DNA from: Candidatus Nitrosotenuis chungbukensis
Lineage (GTDB): Archaea > Thermoproteota > Nitrososphaeria > Nitrososphaerales > Nitrosopumilaceae
Length of the DNA stretch: 64,000 bases
Direction of reading: 5' to 3'
Assembly: GCF_000685395.1 (NCBI RefSeq)
Contig: NZ_AVSQ01000015.1
Location: 62,001-126,000 of the forward strand
This document shows, one piece after another, positions 16,489 to 24,701 of the stretch. The translations under genes and the position numbers were made by a program. The notes below the pieces were generated by a model that had not been told where the DNA came from, did no database searches, and worked only from the letters and a program-made list of their open reading frames with translations. Every line of letters begins with the position of its first letter. Within the stretch, counting starts at the first letter, position 1.

Positions 16489-17676
16489 TCACCTCTTGTT
16501 TAGTAATTTATTAGCTTCTGTTGTCTGCAATCCCCAGAGTTCAACAAAGCCTGTCGCCTTTCTTTGATCAAATGCCGATCCTTTTCCGTAGGTGGCGATG
16601 TCGTGACTGTATAGCGAATGCTTTGACTTTCGTCCAACTACGCGAAACGCGCCCTTGTACAGTTTGAGTCGAACCGTACCAGTTACGGTTTTCTGCGACT
16701 CGTCGATGAACTTGTCCAAGTCTCGCTTTAGCGGATCTTGCCAAAGCCCAGAGTATGCCAAAAATGCCCACTCTGAGTCAACCATCTCCTTGAACTTGGT
16801 CTCATGCTTTGTATGCACCATTTTTTCAAGGTCTGCATGTGCCTCTATGATGCACAACGCCGCTGGGGTCTCGTACACTTCGCGGGATTTTATTCCCACC
16901 ACTCTGTCTTCTATGTGATCTATTATTCCAACTCCGTAATCTCCTGCAACTTTGTTTGTGTATTCGATTAGTTTGATCGGGTTCATTCTTTTTTTGTCAA
17001 CTGCCACCGGGACTCCATTTTCAAATTCTATTTCCAAATATCTGGGCTTGTCAGGAAGATTCTTTGTCTTTACCCAGATGAATGCGTCATCTGGTGGCTC
17101 ACTGTACGGGTCCTCAAGATGCCCTCCCTCGATTGCCCTGCCCCACAAGTTCTGATCAATGCTGAATTTCTTTGATACTGAGTCAATTGATATCCCATGC
17201 CTTTCTGCAAATGCAAGTTCTGTAGTTCTATCCAAATTTAGGTCGCGAATCGGCGCAATTATGGGCAAGTTGGAGCCTGAGCGCAGCGTTATGTCGAATC
17301 TGACTTGGTCGTTTCCTTTTCCAGTACACCCATGTGCTAATGCGTCGACTTTTTCCTTTTTTGCAATGTCTACTACTTTCTGCGCTATTAGCGGTCTTGC
17401 CAAGGCTGTTGCCAGGCAGTATTTTTTTTGATATAGCGCATTTGCTTTGATTGCCGGATGGATAAATTTTTGTACAAACTCTAATTTTGCATCTATGTTG
17501 TAATGTCGAAGAACGCCGAGCTTTTTTGCCTTTGCCGCAATTTTCTTTTGGTCGCTTCCCTCCCCAACGTCAACTGTGACTGTAATTACATCCATGTTGT
17601 GTTTTTCTTGTAAATATTTTATGACAACTGAAGTATCTAATCCGCCAGAAAAAGCAAGTACTGCTTTTTGTTTCAT
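16489..17676 (-). CDS. argG: Argininosuccinate synthase
   Basis: ArgG joins citrulline and aspartate with ATP, the penultimate step of arginine synthesis. The 395 residues match the family: AFSGGLDTSVVIKYL (PP-loop), HGCTGKGNDQVRFD and the EGGHLEDPYSEPPDD region. It is the first gene of the arginine half of the cluster. argH and argF are not in the window. It is divergent from the ABC transporter with about 158 bases between the starts. Confidence 0.96.
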   Translation of the reverse strand: MKQKAVLAFSGGLDTSVVIKYLQEKHNMDVITVTVDVGEGSDQKKIAAKAKKLGVLRHYNIDAKLEFVQKFIHPAIKANALYQKKYCLATALARPLIAQKVVDIAKKEKVDALAHGCTGKGNDQVRFDITLRSGSNLPIIAPIRDLNLDRTTELAFAERHGISIDSVSKKFSIDQNLWGRAIEGGHLEDPYSEPPDDAFIWVKTKNLPDKPRYLEIEFENGVPVAVDKKRMNPIKLIEYTNKVAGDYGVGIIDHIEDRVVGIKSREVYETPAALCIIEAHADLEKMVHTKHETKFKEMVDSEWAFLAYSGLWQDPLKRDLDKFIDESQKTVTGTVRLKLYKGAFRVVGRKSKHSLYSHDIATYGKGSAFDQRKATGFVELWGLQTTEANKLLNKR

Positions 17677-17804
17677 CGAGCTTTTTCGTGAAAATGCTTT
17701 GCATTTATCTTTTATGCTGATCCCGAAAAATTTTTCATTTTATGTTTTTGGAAAAAATCATCATGGCGAAAAATTGCAACTAGCTTCAGCTAAAATCCGA
17801 TCAC

Positions 17805-17811
17805 TATTTAA
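17805..17811 (+). promoter_or_regulatory. TATA box of the ABC importer operon
   Basis: TATTTAA lies 24-30 bases before the ATG at 17835, fitting a leaderless transcript. Confidence 0.5.
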
Positions 17812-17834
17812 CCAAAGTTTCATAACGCTGTTTT

Positions 17835-18851
17835 ATGAAAATTCTCATCTATTTTGGCGTGGCAGCCGCGATAATTGCAATTACTGCAGTATCAATGAGT
17901 CTGGGGCAGCATGAATCAGAAGAGGACCAGGTCAGACTGGTATTTCTGGCAAATGTGAATCACGCAGTGCCCGTTGTGGGGCTGGAAAATGGCGAATTTG
18001 CAGAGAAATTGGGCAGTACTGCAATCAAAACGAGAATTGTAGACAGTGGCCCTGAGGTAATTGAGGCGCTTTTCACAAAGTCTGCTGATCTGGCATATTT
18101 GGGGCCCGCTCCATTTGTAATTGGATACGTAAAATCAAAGACTGATGATATCAAAATTCTAGCCGGCGCCACCAGTGGCGGGGCAAGCTTTGTCATACAA
18201 AAAGACTCTGCAATATCTGCTGCCGCTGACTTGGATGGGAAAAAGATTGCAGCGCCATTTATTGGAAATACTCAGGATGTCTCTCTTCGATACTACCTTG
18301 CAGAAAACAATCTGAAACCCAAGGAGAAGGGCGGCACAGTTACCGTGTACAACATTGCAAATCCTGAAATCTATACTTTGTTTGCAAAGGGCGATATAGA
18401 TGCCGCATGGGCGCCTGAGCCAACTGCCACAATGCTAGTTGAGCAGCTTGGCGGAAAACGACTGTTCAAAGAAGAAGACACGTGGCCTGACAAGAAATTT
18501 GCCTCCGTGCTGCTAGTTGCAAGAACCGAGTTTTTGGAGAAGCATCCTGACTTGGTGGCAAAATGGATTGATGCTCACACAAATACCGTAAACTGGATTA
18601 ACGAAAATCCTGGTGAGACTGAGTCTATATTTATCGACTTTTACAAAAAGCACACTGGAAAAAAACTATCTAAAGATATTGTCCATGGCGCATTTTCAAA
18701 CATTGTGATTACATCGGATCCGATCCCGAACTCGATTAGCATATTTGCAGAACGGGCTAACGACCTTGGCTATCTTGGCCGTTCCGGATATGATCTGGAT
18801 CATATTTACTATACTGATAACAAAACAAGGGTGGCATCATGGCAAAACTAG
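17835..18851 (+). CDS. ABC importer substrate-binding protein, NitT/TauT type
   Basis: A 338-residue exported binding protein of the SsuA/TauA/NMT1 group: N-terminal hydrophobic signal (ILIYFGVAAAIIAITAVSMSL), then a periplasmic-binding type II fold (ADLAYLGPAPFVIGY, LDGKKIAAPFIGNTQDVSLRYYL, GDIDAAWAPEPTA). Members bind nitrate, sulfonates, taurine, thiamine precursors or similar; the ligand cannot be told from sequence. It overlaps the start of the ATPase gene by 13 bases, in a three-gene importer operon transcribed away from argG. Confidence 0.9.
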   Translation: MKILIYFGVAAAIIAITAVSMSLGQHESEEDQVRLVFLANVNHAVPVVGLENGEFAEKLGSTAIKTRIVDSGPEVIEALFTKSADLAYLGPAPFVIGYVKSKTDDIKILAGATSGGASFVIQKDSAISAAADLDGKKIAAPFIGNTQDVSLRYYLAENNLKPKEKGGTVTVYNIANPEIYTLFAKGDIDAAWAPEPTATMLVEQLGGKRLFKEEDTWPDKKFASVLLVARTEFLEKHPDLVAKWIDAHTNTVNWINENPGETESIFIDFYKKHTGKKLSKDIVHGAFSNIVITSDPIPNSISIFAERANDLGYLGRSGYDLDHIYYTDNKTRVASWQN

Positions 18852-19609
18852 AAGCAAAAAACATTGTCAAGTACTTTGATCATGACGGGCAGCCGCTAAA
18901 GGCACTTGGCGGCATAAATCTCACCGTGGATGAGGGAGATTTCATTTGTTTGGTTGGGCCGTCTGGATGTGGCAAGTCCACATTTCTTAGGATAGTGGCA
19001 GGACTACAAAAGCCAGAAGAAGGGCAAATCCTACTTGATGGTCGCCCGATTATCAATACTGGGCCTGATAGAATTCTGGTGTTCCAAGAAGGTGCGTTAT
19101 TTCCGTGGCTCAAGGTGCAAGACAACGTGGAATTCGGATTAAAAATTGCAGGCATTCCAGACTCTGAGCGGCATGAAATCTCCAAGCGCTACTTGGAGAT
19201 GATGGATTTGACAAAATTTGCAAATTCGTATACGTATCAACTGTCTACTGGGATGAGGCAAAGGGTGGCAATTGCCAGGGCGCTAGTCATGGATCCGGAA
19301 GTATTGTTAATGGATGAGCCGTTTGCAGCGCTGGACGCACAGACTCGTGATACCCTTCTAGTTGAAATGCAGATGATCTGGCAAAAAACAAAAAAGACGA
19401 TAATATTTGTGACTCATTCTGTCTCGGAAGCGACTGTTCTTGGAAACAAAATTGCAGTGTTTACTCACCGACCGTCAACGATTAAAAAAATTTTTAGCAT
19501 AGAAAACAAAAGACCGCGCCTTTCAGAAGATGAAACCCTGATGAAATACCAGCAGGAAATACTTGCCGAACTGCGACCCGAAGTAAAATCAAAAGGAGAC
19601 GGGGAATGA
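18839..19609 (+). CDS. ABC importer ATPase, NitT/TauT type
   Basis: A 256-residue ATPase of the SsuB/TauB/NrtD class. Walker A GPSGCGKSTFLR, Q-loop VFQEGALFPW, signature STGMRQRVAIAR (usual LSGG is LSTG here), Walker B VLLMDEPFAALD and switch VTHSVSEA are all present. Its start overlaps the binding-protein gene and its end overlaps the permease start (ATGA), so the three genes are translationally coupled. Confidence 0.93.
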   Translation: MAKLEAKNIVKYFDHDGQPLKALGGINLTVDEGDFICLVGPSGCGKSTFLRIVAGLQKPEEGQILLDGRPIINTGPDRILVFQEGALFPWLKVQDNVEFGLKIAGIPDSERHEISKRYLEMMDLTKFANSYTYQLSTGMRQRVAIARALVMDPEVLLMDEPFAALDAQTRDTLLVEMQMIWQKTKKTIIFVTHSVSEATVLGNKIAVFTHRPSTIKKIFSIENKRPRLSEDETLMKYQQEILAELRPEVKSKGDGE

Positions 19610-20364
19610 AGGCAAATATCCTGGCAAAGAAAATTGCGTTTTTTGTCGGAATTGTTCTTGTATGGCAGGCACTTGATTCTGCAAACGTGTGGTCAGACAA
19701 GGTCTTTCCATCACCACTTGAGGTTGGCGAGAGTCTGTGGTATGGCGCATCTGATGGGACTCTGTTCTTTGGAATAGGAACTAGCCTCTGGAGGTTGGCA
19801 ATTGGCCTTGTACTTGCAATAGTGGGCGGAATCACACTTGGCGTGTTTATGGCAAGAGTGGAAACTGTAAACCAAACAATCGGCTCTATAATTTTGGGGC
19901 TGCAGTCGATTCCGTCAGTTGCGTGGAGCCCCCTGGCAATAGTTTGGTTTGGACTGACAGATGCTGGGATAATTTTTGTTACGGTGGCAGGTGCAATATT
20001 TGCAGTCACCATAAACACGTACACTGGTGTGAAAAACATCAATCCTGACTATATCGCAGCGGCACAAAACATGGGTGCAAAGGGTGGCCAACTAATAACA
20101 AAGGTGCTGATTCCTGCTGCATTTCCGTACATGATTTCTGGATTCAAGCAGGGTTGGGCATTTGCATGGAGGGGCGTGATCGGCGCAGAACTGCTGTTCT
20201 CGTTTTTAGGACTCGGATTTTTGCTAAATGTTGGCCGACAGCTCAGTGATGTCTCGCAGGTAATAGCGATGATGCTAGTCATAATGATTATTGGCATTGT
20301 AATTGATGGGCTTATCTTCAAAAAACTAGAAGACAAAGTCATGTCACGATGGGGCTTGCGTTAG
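19606..20364 (+). CDS. ABC importer permease, NitT/TauT type
   Basis: A 252-residue membrane permease with about six transmembrane helices and the family EAA-like loop (YIAAAQNMGAKGGQLITKVLIPAAFPYM), related to SsuC/TauC. It forms the translocation channel with the ATPase encoded upstream. The last 21 bases overlap convergently with the DUF2958-like gene on the other strand. Confidence 0.92.
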   Translation: MKANILAKKIAFFVGIVLVWQALDSANVWSDKVFPSPLEVGESLWYGASDGTLFFGIGTSLWRLAIGLVLAIVGGITLGVFMARVETVNQTIGSIILGLQSIPSVAWSPLAIVWFGLTDAGIIFVTVAGAIFAVTINTYTGVKNINPDYIAAAQNMGAKGGQLITKVLIPAAFPYMISGFKQGWAFAWRGVIGAELLFSFLGLGFLLNVGRQLSDVSQVIAMMLVIMIIGIVIDGLIFKKLEDKVMSRWGLR

Positions 20365-20667
20365 TCGCTTCTGGGCCTCTTCAAAGGTGCAAGGCTTCCA
20401 ATCCCTGCATAAGGAAGCATTGTTTTCAATGAGCTCCTCGATGCTGATGTATCCCCACTCTGCAAACAGATCATCGTTTAGATTGGCATAGCCGTAGGCA
20501 ATGTTTTCACTCCTGTCTAGTTCTGCTATTAGCCAGTAGAATCCTATTTGTGGTATTTCCCACTTTTGATAGATTATTTTCTTTTCAGCTGGAATGTCTT
20601 CTGTTTCGTATATCTTGGGAATGTCTTCTTTCTTTTCACATTCTGTTTTTTTGTCAACTCTCTCCAT
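20344..20667 (-). CDS. DUF2958-like protein
   Basis: A 107-residue soluble protein from the ATG at 20667 (an upstream TTG/ATG region would add 20 basic residues that look unlike the family). The core IGFYWLIAELDRSENIAYG followed by WGYISIEELIENN resembles DUF2958, small proteins of unknown function found on chromosomes and plasmids. It overlaps the 3' end of the permease gene on the other strand by 21 bases. Confidence 0.65.
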   Translation of the reverse strand: MERVDKKTECEKKEDIPKIYETEDIPAEKKIIYQKWEIPQIGFYWLIAELDRSENIAYGYANLNDDLFAEWGYISIEELIENNASLCRDWKPCTFEEAQKRLTQAPS

Positions 20668-20736
20668 GTATCTACATTGAAAAGAAGCAATTCGTCTTAA
20701 GGGGCCAAAGACGTAGCGGCAAAGCATGTAGTAGAA

Positions 20737-21840
20737 TTAATTTTTAATCTTTAAAGAAATCAAAAACGCAACAATACAAATTCCGACTGCAAAATACATC
20801 ACAGAGACATTGTTATAGTAAAACGCGAGTGCGCCTGCAATGACTGGTCCGATCACATTTGCTATGGCTATTGTGGAATTGAAAATTCCAGTGGATGTGG
20901 ATTTTGGGTTGTTTTCCATTAGGTGAATGCTCCCACCAATGTACAAAAATGCCCATGTGACGCCTACTAATGCCATGGATGGAATTGCCATCCACCAGCT
21001 AGTCATTAATGCCATCCCTAAAAATACGAACACTGTAAGGCCTACTCCTATTTTGAATTTGGTTGTGTTTTTTGTTTTTATTTTTGAGGCCATCAAATTC
21101 ATTAAAACGAACGCTGTTGCAGTATTTGCTACGTACACCAATGATACCTCATATAGCTTGGCGTGAAAAGTTTCAGTCAAAACAAGCGGCAGGATGGTCC
21201 AAACTGATGTTGCACCGATGTGTCTGAGAAGTAAAGACAAAAACAGGTGCTTGTTTTTTGCAATGACTGCCATCGTCGTTCCTTTCCCCGTTTCTCTTGG
21301 CATGGTGTAGTTTGGAAGTCTTGATGACAGCGCAAGTCCTACCAAAAAGAAACCGGCACTTATGAGAAATATTGTCTTCTCATTGTTTGCAATTCCAGCA
21401 GCAACTATTCCTGCAAGCCACCCAAGTGCATGAAACGATATGATTGATGCAACCTTTGCCTTGTCTTTGCCTGACTCGTATGTGTATGCAAGCATTGCTG
21501 GAACGATCATTCCGCTTGCTATTCCTGCTCCCAGTCGCGCTAAAAGTAAGTAAAACGAATTGTCTGCAAAATAATGTAGCCCAAAGGCAATGGCCGAGCC
21601 GATAAATCCGATCTGGATGAAAATCAGTCTTTTTCCACGTTTGTCTGAAATTCTTCCAAAATACAAACTGGACATGATCTGTGCAAAGAAAAACGTGGCA
21701 ACTGTAATTCCTACCTCAAAGACGGAACTTGTGAGGTTCTTTGCTAGAATTGGCATGAAAACATAAACGATGGATATTCCGGCATGCTCGAAAAACGTGG
21801 CCCCTCGGACTAGGTTGCTGATTCCAATTTTTTGCATCAT
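20737..21840 (-). CDS. Major facilitator superfamily transporter
   Basis: A 367-residue membrane protein with about 11-12 predicted helices and the MFS cytoplasmic loop SLYFGRISDKRGKRLIF after the second helix. Substrate unknown; the fold and length resemble drug/sugar exporters. It lies between the DUF2958-like gene and the two winged-helix regulators and may be one of their targets, which is only suggested by position. Confidence 0.88.
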   Translation of the reverse strand: MMQKIGISNLVRGATFFEHAGISIVYVFMPILAKNLTSSVFEVGITVATFFFAQIMSSLYFGRISDKRGKRLIFIQIGFIGSAIAFGLHYFADNSFYLLLARLGAGIASGMIVPAMLAYTYESGKDKAKVASIISFHALGWLAGIVAAGIANNEKTIFLISAGFFLVGLALSSRLPNYTMPRETGKGTTMAVIAKNKHLFLSLLLRHIGATSVWTILPLVLTETFHAKLYEVSLVYVANTATAFVLMNLMASKIKTKNTTKFKIGVGLTVFVFLGMALMTSWWMAIPSMALVGVTWAFLYIGGSIHLMENNPKSTSTGIFNSTIAIANVIGPVIAGALAFYYNNVSVMYFAVGICIVAFLISLKIKN

Positions 21841-21897
21841 GAAAGTTGTCTCACACGTGCTAAAATGTGGAATAATTTATGTCAAGATTTTGTATGC

Positions 21898-22530
21898 TTA
21901 GGTAGTTATTGTCAAGTTGGGGGCAACTGTTGCCAAAACTCGACTTCCCCTGAGAGCTTCTTTGGAAAAGAAAATGGCAATCTCCAGTTTAGTGCCTGCC
22001 AGGCTCACTTTGATCTCCTTGATAGTCGACTTGAATCTTGCTTTTTCGCTTTTTTCTGAACTGTCGCTGATCTCTGTGATCAAACCCTCTTTTAGCAAGC
22101 TGTTGAAAACTCTGTACCCGCTGCTTGTTGGCAGGCTTGATTTTCTTAATATCTCCGGGAGAGTCAGCGCAGTCTCAGTAGCTACTGAGAGAATTGCTTT
22201 TTTATCATTATCTCCATATGTGCTTAGGATAAAGTTTGCAAGCGTTTCGTCTCTGACCTCAATAAAACTTGATTTTTGTTTTTTGTTTGATTTTTGTTTT
22301 TTAACAGTGCACACACTTTCAAATAGGTTTTTCAGAACTCCTTTCGAGGCGTTTCCAAAAAACTCGCTTAATACTTTTTCAAAGATGTCGAATTGTTGCA
22401 ATGATTGTTGCAATGAGAGCCCGTATCTTTCAAACAACCTGTCTTTAATTTTCCTACGTACCGCCGTTCCAAAATGATCGTCTAGGTGGTTTTCAAAATA
22501 TTGCGCTAAAAGTACATCAATTCCTAACAT
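21898..22530 (-). CDS. Winged-helix regulator with a helical N-terminal domain
   Basis: From the ATG at 22530 the protein has about 210 residues. The N-terminal part (GIDVLLAQYFENHLDDHFG ... LSEFFGNASKGVLKNLF) is a helical domain that resembles the thaumarchaeal NitrOD5-type output domain; the C-terminal half is an ArsR/TrmB-like winged helix (LTLPEILRKSSLPTSSGYRVFNSLLKEGLI). The start is chosen because its ATG overlaps the upstream regulator stop by seven bases (ATGTTAG), implying coupled translation. The family name is from memory and should be checked. Confidence 0.75.
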   Translation of the reverse strand: MLGIDVLLAQYFENHLDDHFGTAVRRKIKDRLFERYGLSLQQSLQQFDIFEKVLSEFFGNASKGVLKNLFESVCTVKKQKSNKKQKSSFIEVRDETLANFILSTYGDNDKKAILSVATETALTLPEILRKSSLPTSSGYRVFNSLLKEGLITEISDSSEKSEKARFKSTIKEIKVSLAGTKLEIAIFFSKEALRGSRVLATVAPNLTITT

Positions 22531-23018
22531 GTATTGGACACCAATAGGTATAATGGCTTGCATTTCTGCAATGCATGTTTTTCAATAGTGATCTCAGTTG
22601 TATGCGTATCCGATTTTAAATTAAAGCTAATTGAATGGATTGTTTTTTCATACACAGCGCCTTTGTGGTTTCCCTTTCCATTCTTTACGTCCCTGTCAAA
22701 ACCTGAAAACAAAATTAGCCCTTGTTCAACAAGTGCATCTACCTTCCTATATACTGACGACTGGGGAAGTTTTGATCTTTTTACAATTTCCGTTATTGTC
22801 ATGGGCGTTCTCAGGTTGTAAAGAATAACTCGGTTGTCTTTGTCTAGGTACGCGTCAATAATTTTATTTGTTAATTCAGCGTCATTAATCCTAATTGTAA
22901 TCGAGTTGTCCTCTTTTTTTATGACGGAAAGTACTTTTTCTGTGCGTGATTTCTCGCCTAGTTCTGCGAATAATAGAAAAGCCCGTTTTTGTATTTCGCG
23001 CATTCCTTGGGATTGCAC
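22524..23018 (-). CDS. Winged-helix transcription regulator
   Basis: A 164-residue protein with a winged helix in the middle (MTITEIVKRSKLPQSSVYRKVDALVEQGLI) and a beta-rich C-terminus (KTIHSISFNLKSDTHTTEITIE) that parallels the C-terminus of the next gene (STIKEIKVSLAGTKLEIAIF), so the two are related regulators in tandem. GTG at 23018 would fit a leaderless mRNA; ATG at 23003 is the alternative. A palindrome covers the start region, suggesting autoregulation. Confidence 0.75.
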   Translation of the reverse strand: MQSQGMREIQKRAFLLFAELGEKSRTEKVLSVIKKEDNSITIRINDAELTNKIIDAYLDKDNRVILYNLRTPMTITEIVKRSKLPQSSVYRKVDALVEQGLILFSGFDRDVKNGKGNHKGAVYEKTIHSISFNLKSDTHTTEITIEKHALQKCKPLYLLVSNTC

Positions 23019-23033
23019 AGTTTCTATTGTGCA
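23014..23033. promoter_or_regulatory. Palindromic putative operator over the regulator start
   Basis: TGCACA (23014-23019) and TGTGCA (23028-23033) form a dyad with an 8-base spacer at the start of the winged-helix gene and downstream of an AT-rich TATA-like stretch (about 23040-23053). Size and position fit a dimeric winged-helix operator. Confidence 0.45.
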
Positions 23034-23068
23034 TCGTAATTATTTAATAATTTCTCAAATTTAGGAAA

Positions 23069-23076
23069 TTTATAAG
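23069..23076 (+). promoter_or_regulatory. TATA box of the small gene at 23103
   Basis: TTTATAAG lies 27-34 bases before the TTG start, consistent with a leaderless small mRNA. Confidence 0.45.
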
Positions 23077-23102
23077 ATCAGAAAAGTCTTTTATGTGAGT
23101 GA

Positions 23103-23288
23103 TTGGCAAATGACAATGTTTGTCGCGATTTGCTATCTGAAGATAAATTTAATGATGATGACGAAGTTCATGTCATTTACAAGTTTAAGGGCACTCATAA
23201 GGCCCATAAGATCAGATGCACCTACCTTCAATACAAAAATCTAAAGAGCATTCCGTCTGTGGAGTGTTGCAGGATTCTTAAAAAATAA
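23103..23288 (+). CDS. Small protein of unknown function (61 aa)
   Basis: A 61-residue soluble protein with an acidic N-terminal third and a basic, Cys-containing C-terminal part (HKAHKIRCTYLQYKNLKSI, VECCRILKK). An in-frame stop directly precedes the TTG, and a good TATA box is correctly spaced, which supports a leaderless gene. Divergent from the regulator pair. Family not recognised. Confidence 0.5.
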   Translation: MANDNVCRDLLSEDKFNDDDEVHVIYKFKGTHKAHKIRCTYLQYKNLKSIPSVECCRILKK

Positions 23289-23360
23289 TCTCTACGTCAA
23301 ATAGGTGCTGAACTGGGTCAAACTTTCTGGCACTTGTGATCTGGTGACTGTTTTCTTATG

Positions 23361-24041
23361 TTATAGCACCAAGGCCGCCGTGATGGCGCAACCCAGCCCA
23401 GCAAGTATGTATGGCATCATGGGTGTAGTGGTACAAACATAGGTTTCTTTTGCGTCTGAGGAAAATTCCTGTGTGTCTGGATCATGCCTGAACTGAAACT
23501 TTCGTTTTCCATTGACTGTGATCTCTGCAGGAAATGTAAAGTTTTCATTTTCCATTTTTTTGTGTATTGTGAAATAAGCTAAAATTTTCTTGTACGCCGG
23601 TTCGTCAAACTCTGAAAAAAAATTCTTTGATTTTATGTTGATTTTCAGATTAAGAATAACTGTGATCATGACGCAAAGTACGGATGCAAACATGATGGTC
23701 AATATTGGAATTACAACGCCGTCAAATTTTGGCAAAATGACCGAAAGGGACAACAAGCCAAAAAAATCACCTGTGGCATATCCAATTCCGTTAAATTTCA
23801 TAATCCATCCTGCAAACGCAATTCCGATGCCTGACATCATGCCAATTATGTTTAGAGGACCGATTAATTCCTGAATGCTTGTTTCAAACACGAAAATGAA
23901 AACTGCCGATATTGCTATAAAAGAGCCAAGGCCAAAGACCCATACTCTGTCATCAACATACCTCGTTTTTACATCCCAGTATGTGGCAACCGACATCATT
24001 CCAATTGTAATTGCCACTCTAATGATTTCGAATTCATTCAT
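23361..24041 (-). CDS. Prepilin/preflagellin peptidase (A24 aspartic family)
   Basis: A membrane aspartic peptidase that trims class III signal peptides of type IV pilins or archaellins before assembly. From the ATG at 24041 it has 226 residues with several transmembrane helices; the two catalytic aspartates are in ATYWDVKTRYV (near the N-terminus) and GYATGDFFGL (GxGD-type). A cytoplasmic or external insert of about 70 residues (170-210) precedes a final helix. The start overlaps the upstream stop (ATGA), making it the last gene of a four-gene operon with a TFB-like and a ParB-like protein. No pilin gene is in the window. Confidence 0.85.
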   Translation of the reverse strand: MNEFEIIRVAITIGMMSVATYWDVKTRYVDDRVWVFGLGSFIAISAVFIFVFETSIQELIGPLNIIGMMSGIGIAFAGWIMKFNGIGYATGDFFGLLSLSVILPKFDGVVIPILTIMFASVLCVMITVILNLKINIKSKNFFSEFDEPAYKKILAYFTIHKKMENENFTFPAEITVNGKRKFQFRHDPDTQEFSSDAKETYVCTTTPMMPYILAGLGCAITAALVL

Positions 24042-24700
24042 TGCATTACCTTGCTTGTGTGAAGTCTGGCGTAGCACTCCAAATCTTTGATAAAGTTCTC
24101 TCTTGCGATTGAGTCACTGTCCTCGATGTCTGTTATTTTGGATTTTATCTCTACAACCCACTTGTTCAGCGATGTCAGTTCGGCATCGTAATTTTCCAAC
24201 ATTTTCATTTTTTCAGGAAAAATCCTAATTGTGTTCTTGTGATGACGATAGGTTAGCCCCATTTCGCGTAAATTACGGATTAATTTGGACGTAGAGTGCG
24301 AATATTTTACAATATCTGCAAAGTACGCCACCGCAAAATATCCTACAAATCCGTTATTCTCTAGATTTTTTTGAATGACATATGCTTGTGATAAAAGGCA
24401 TAACGATGATACTGATATGCCGATCTTTGCCGCAACATAATGCCAACGTCCAACATCTGTCAACTTCAAAAGGCCGTCAGTAAATTGGATTAAATTTTTA
24501 GCTTGCAGATCGCAGATTGTGACCCTTATGACATTGAGACTCTTGTTCATCTGTAAGATTTTTTCGACTAGTTGTTTTTGTTCGCATGGAGCAGAATAAA
24601 GCGCCTTACAAATCAAGTGGGCGGTACTATTTGTTTCCAAACAACGGTTTTTGAAAAAAAGAGAAGAGATTTCTTTTTTTGATTTTTCAGAAAGATCCAT
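24038..24700 (-). CDS. Unknown protein with N-terminal winged-helix-like domain
   Basis: A 220-residue soluble protein. Residues about 25-90 look like a winged helix (CEQKQLVEKILQMNKSLNVIRVTICDLQAKNLIQ, then a DGLLKLTDVGRWH wing); the middle may hold a second helical DNA-binding part (YSHSTSKLIRNLREMGLTYRHH) and the end is helical. One base separates it from the ParB-like gene, and it overlaps the peptidase start, so it belongs to the same operon. Family not recognised. Confidence 0.7.
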   Translation of the reverse strand: MDLSEKSKKEISSLFFKNRCLETNSTAHLICKALYSAPCEQKQLVEKILQMNKSLNVIRVTICDLQAKNLIQFTDGLLKLTDVGRWHYVAAKIGISVSSLCLLSQAYVIQKNLENNGFVGYFAVAYFADIVKYSHSTSKLIRNLREMGLTYRHHKNTIRIFPEKMKMLENYDAELTSLNKWVVEIKSKITDIEDSDSIARENFIKDLECYARLHTSKVMQ

Positions 24701-24701
24701 C

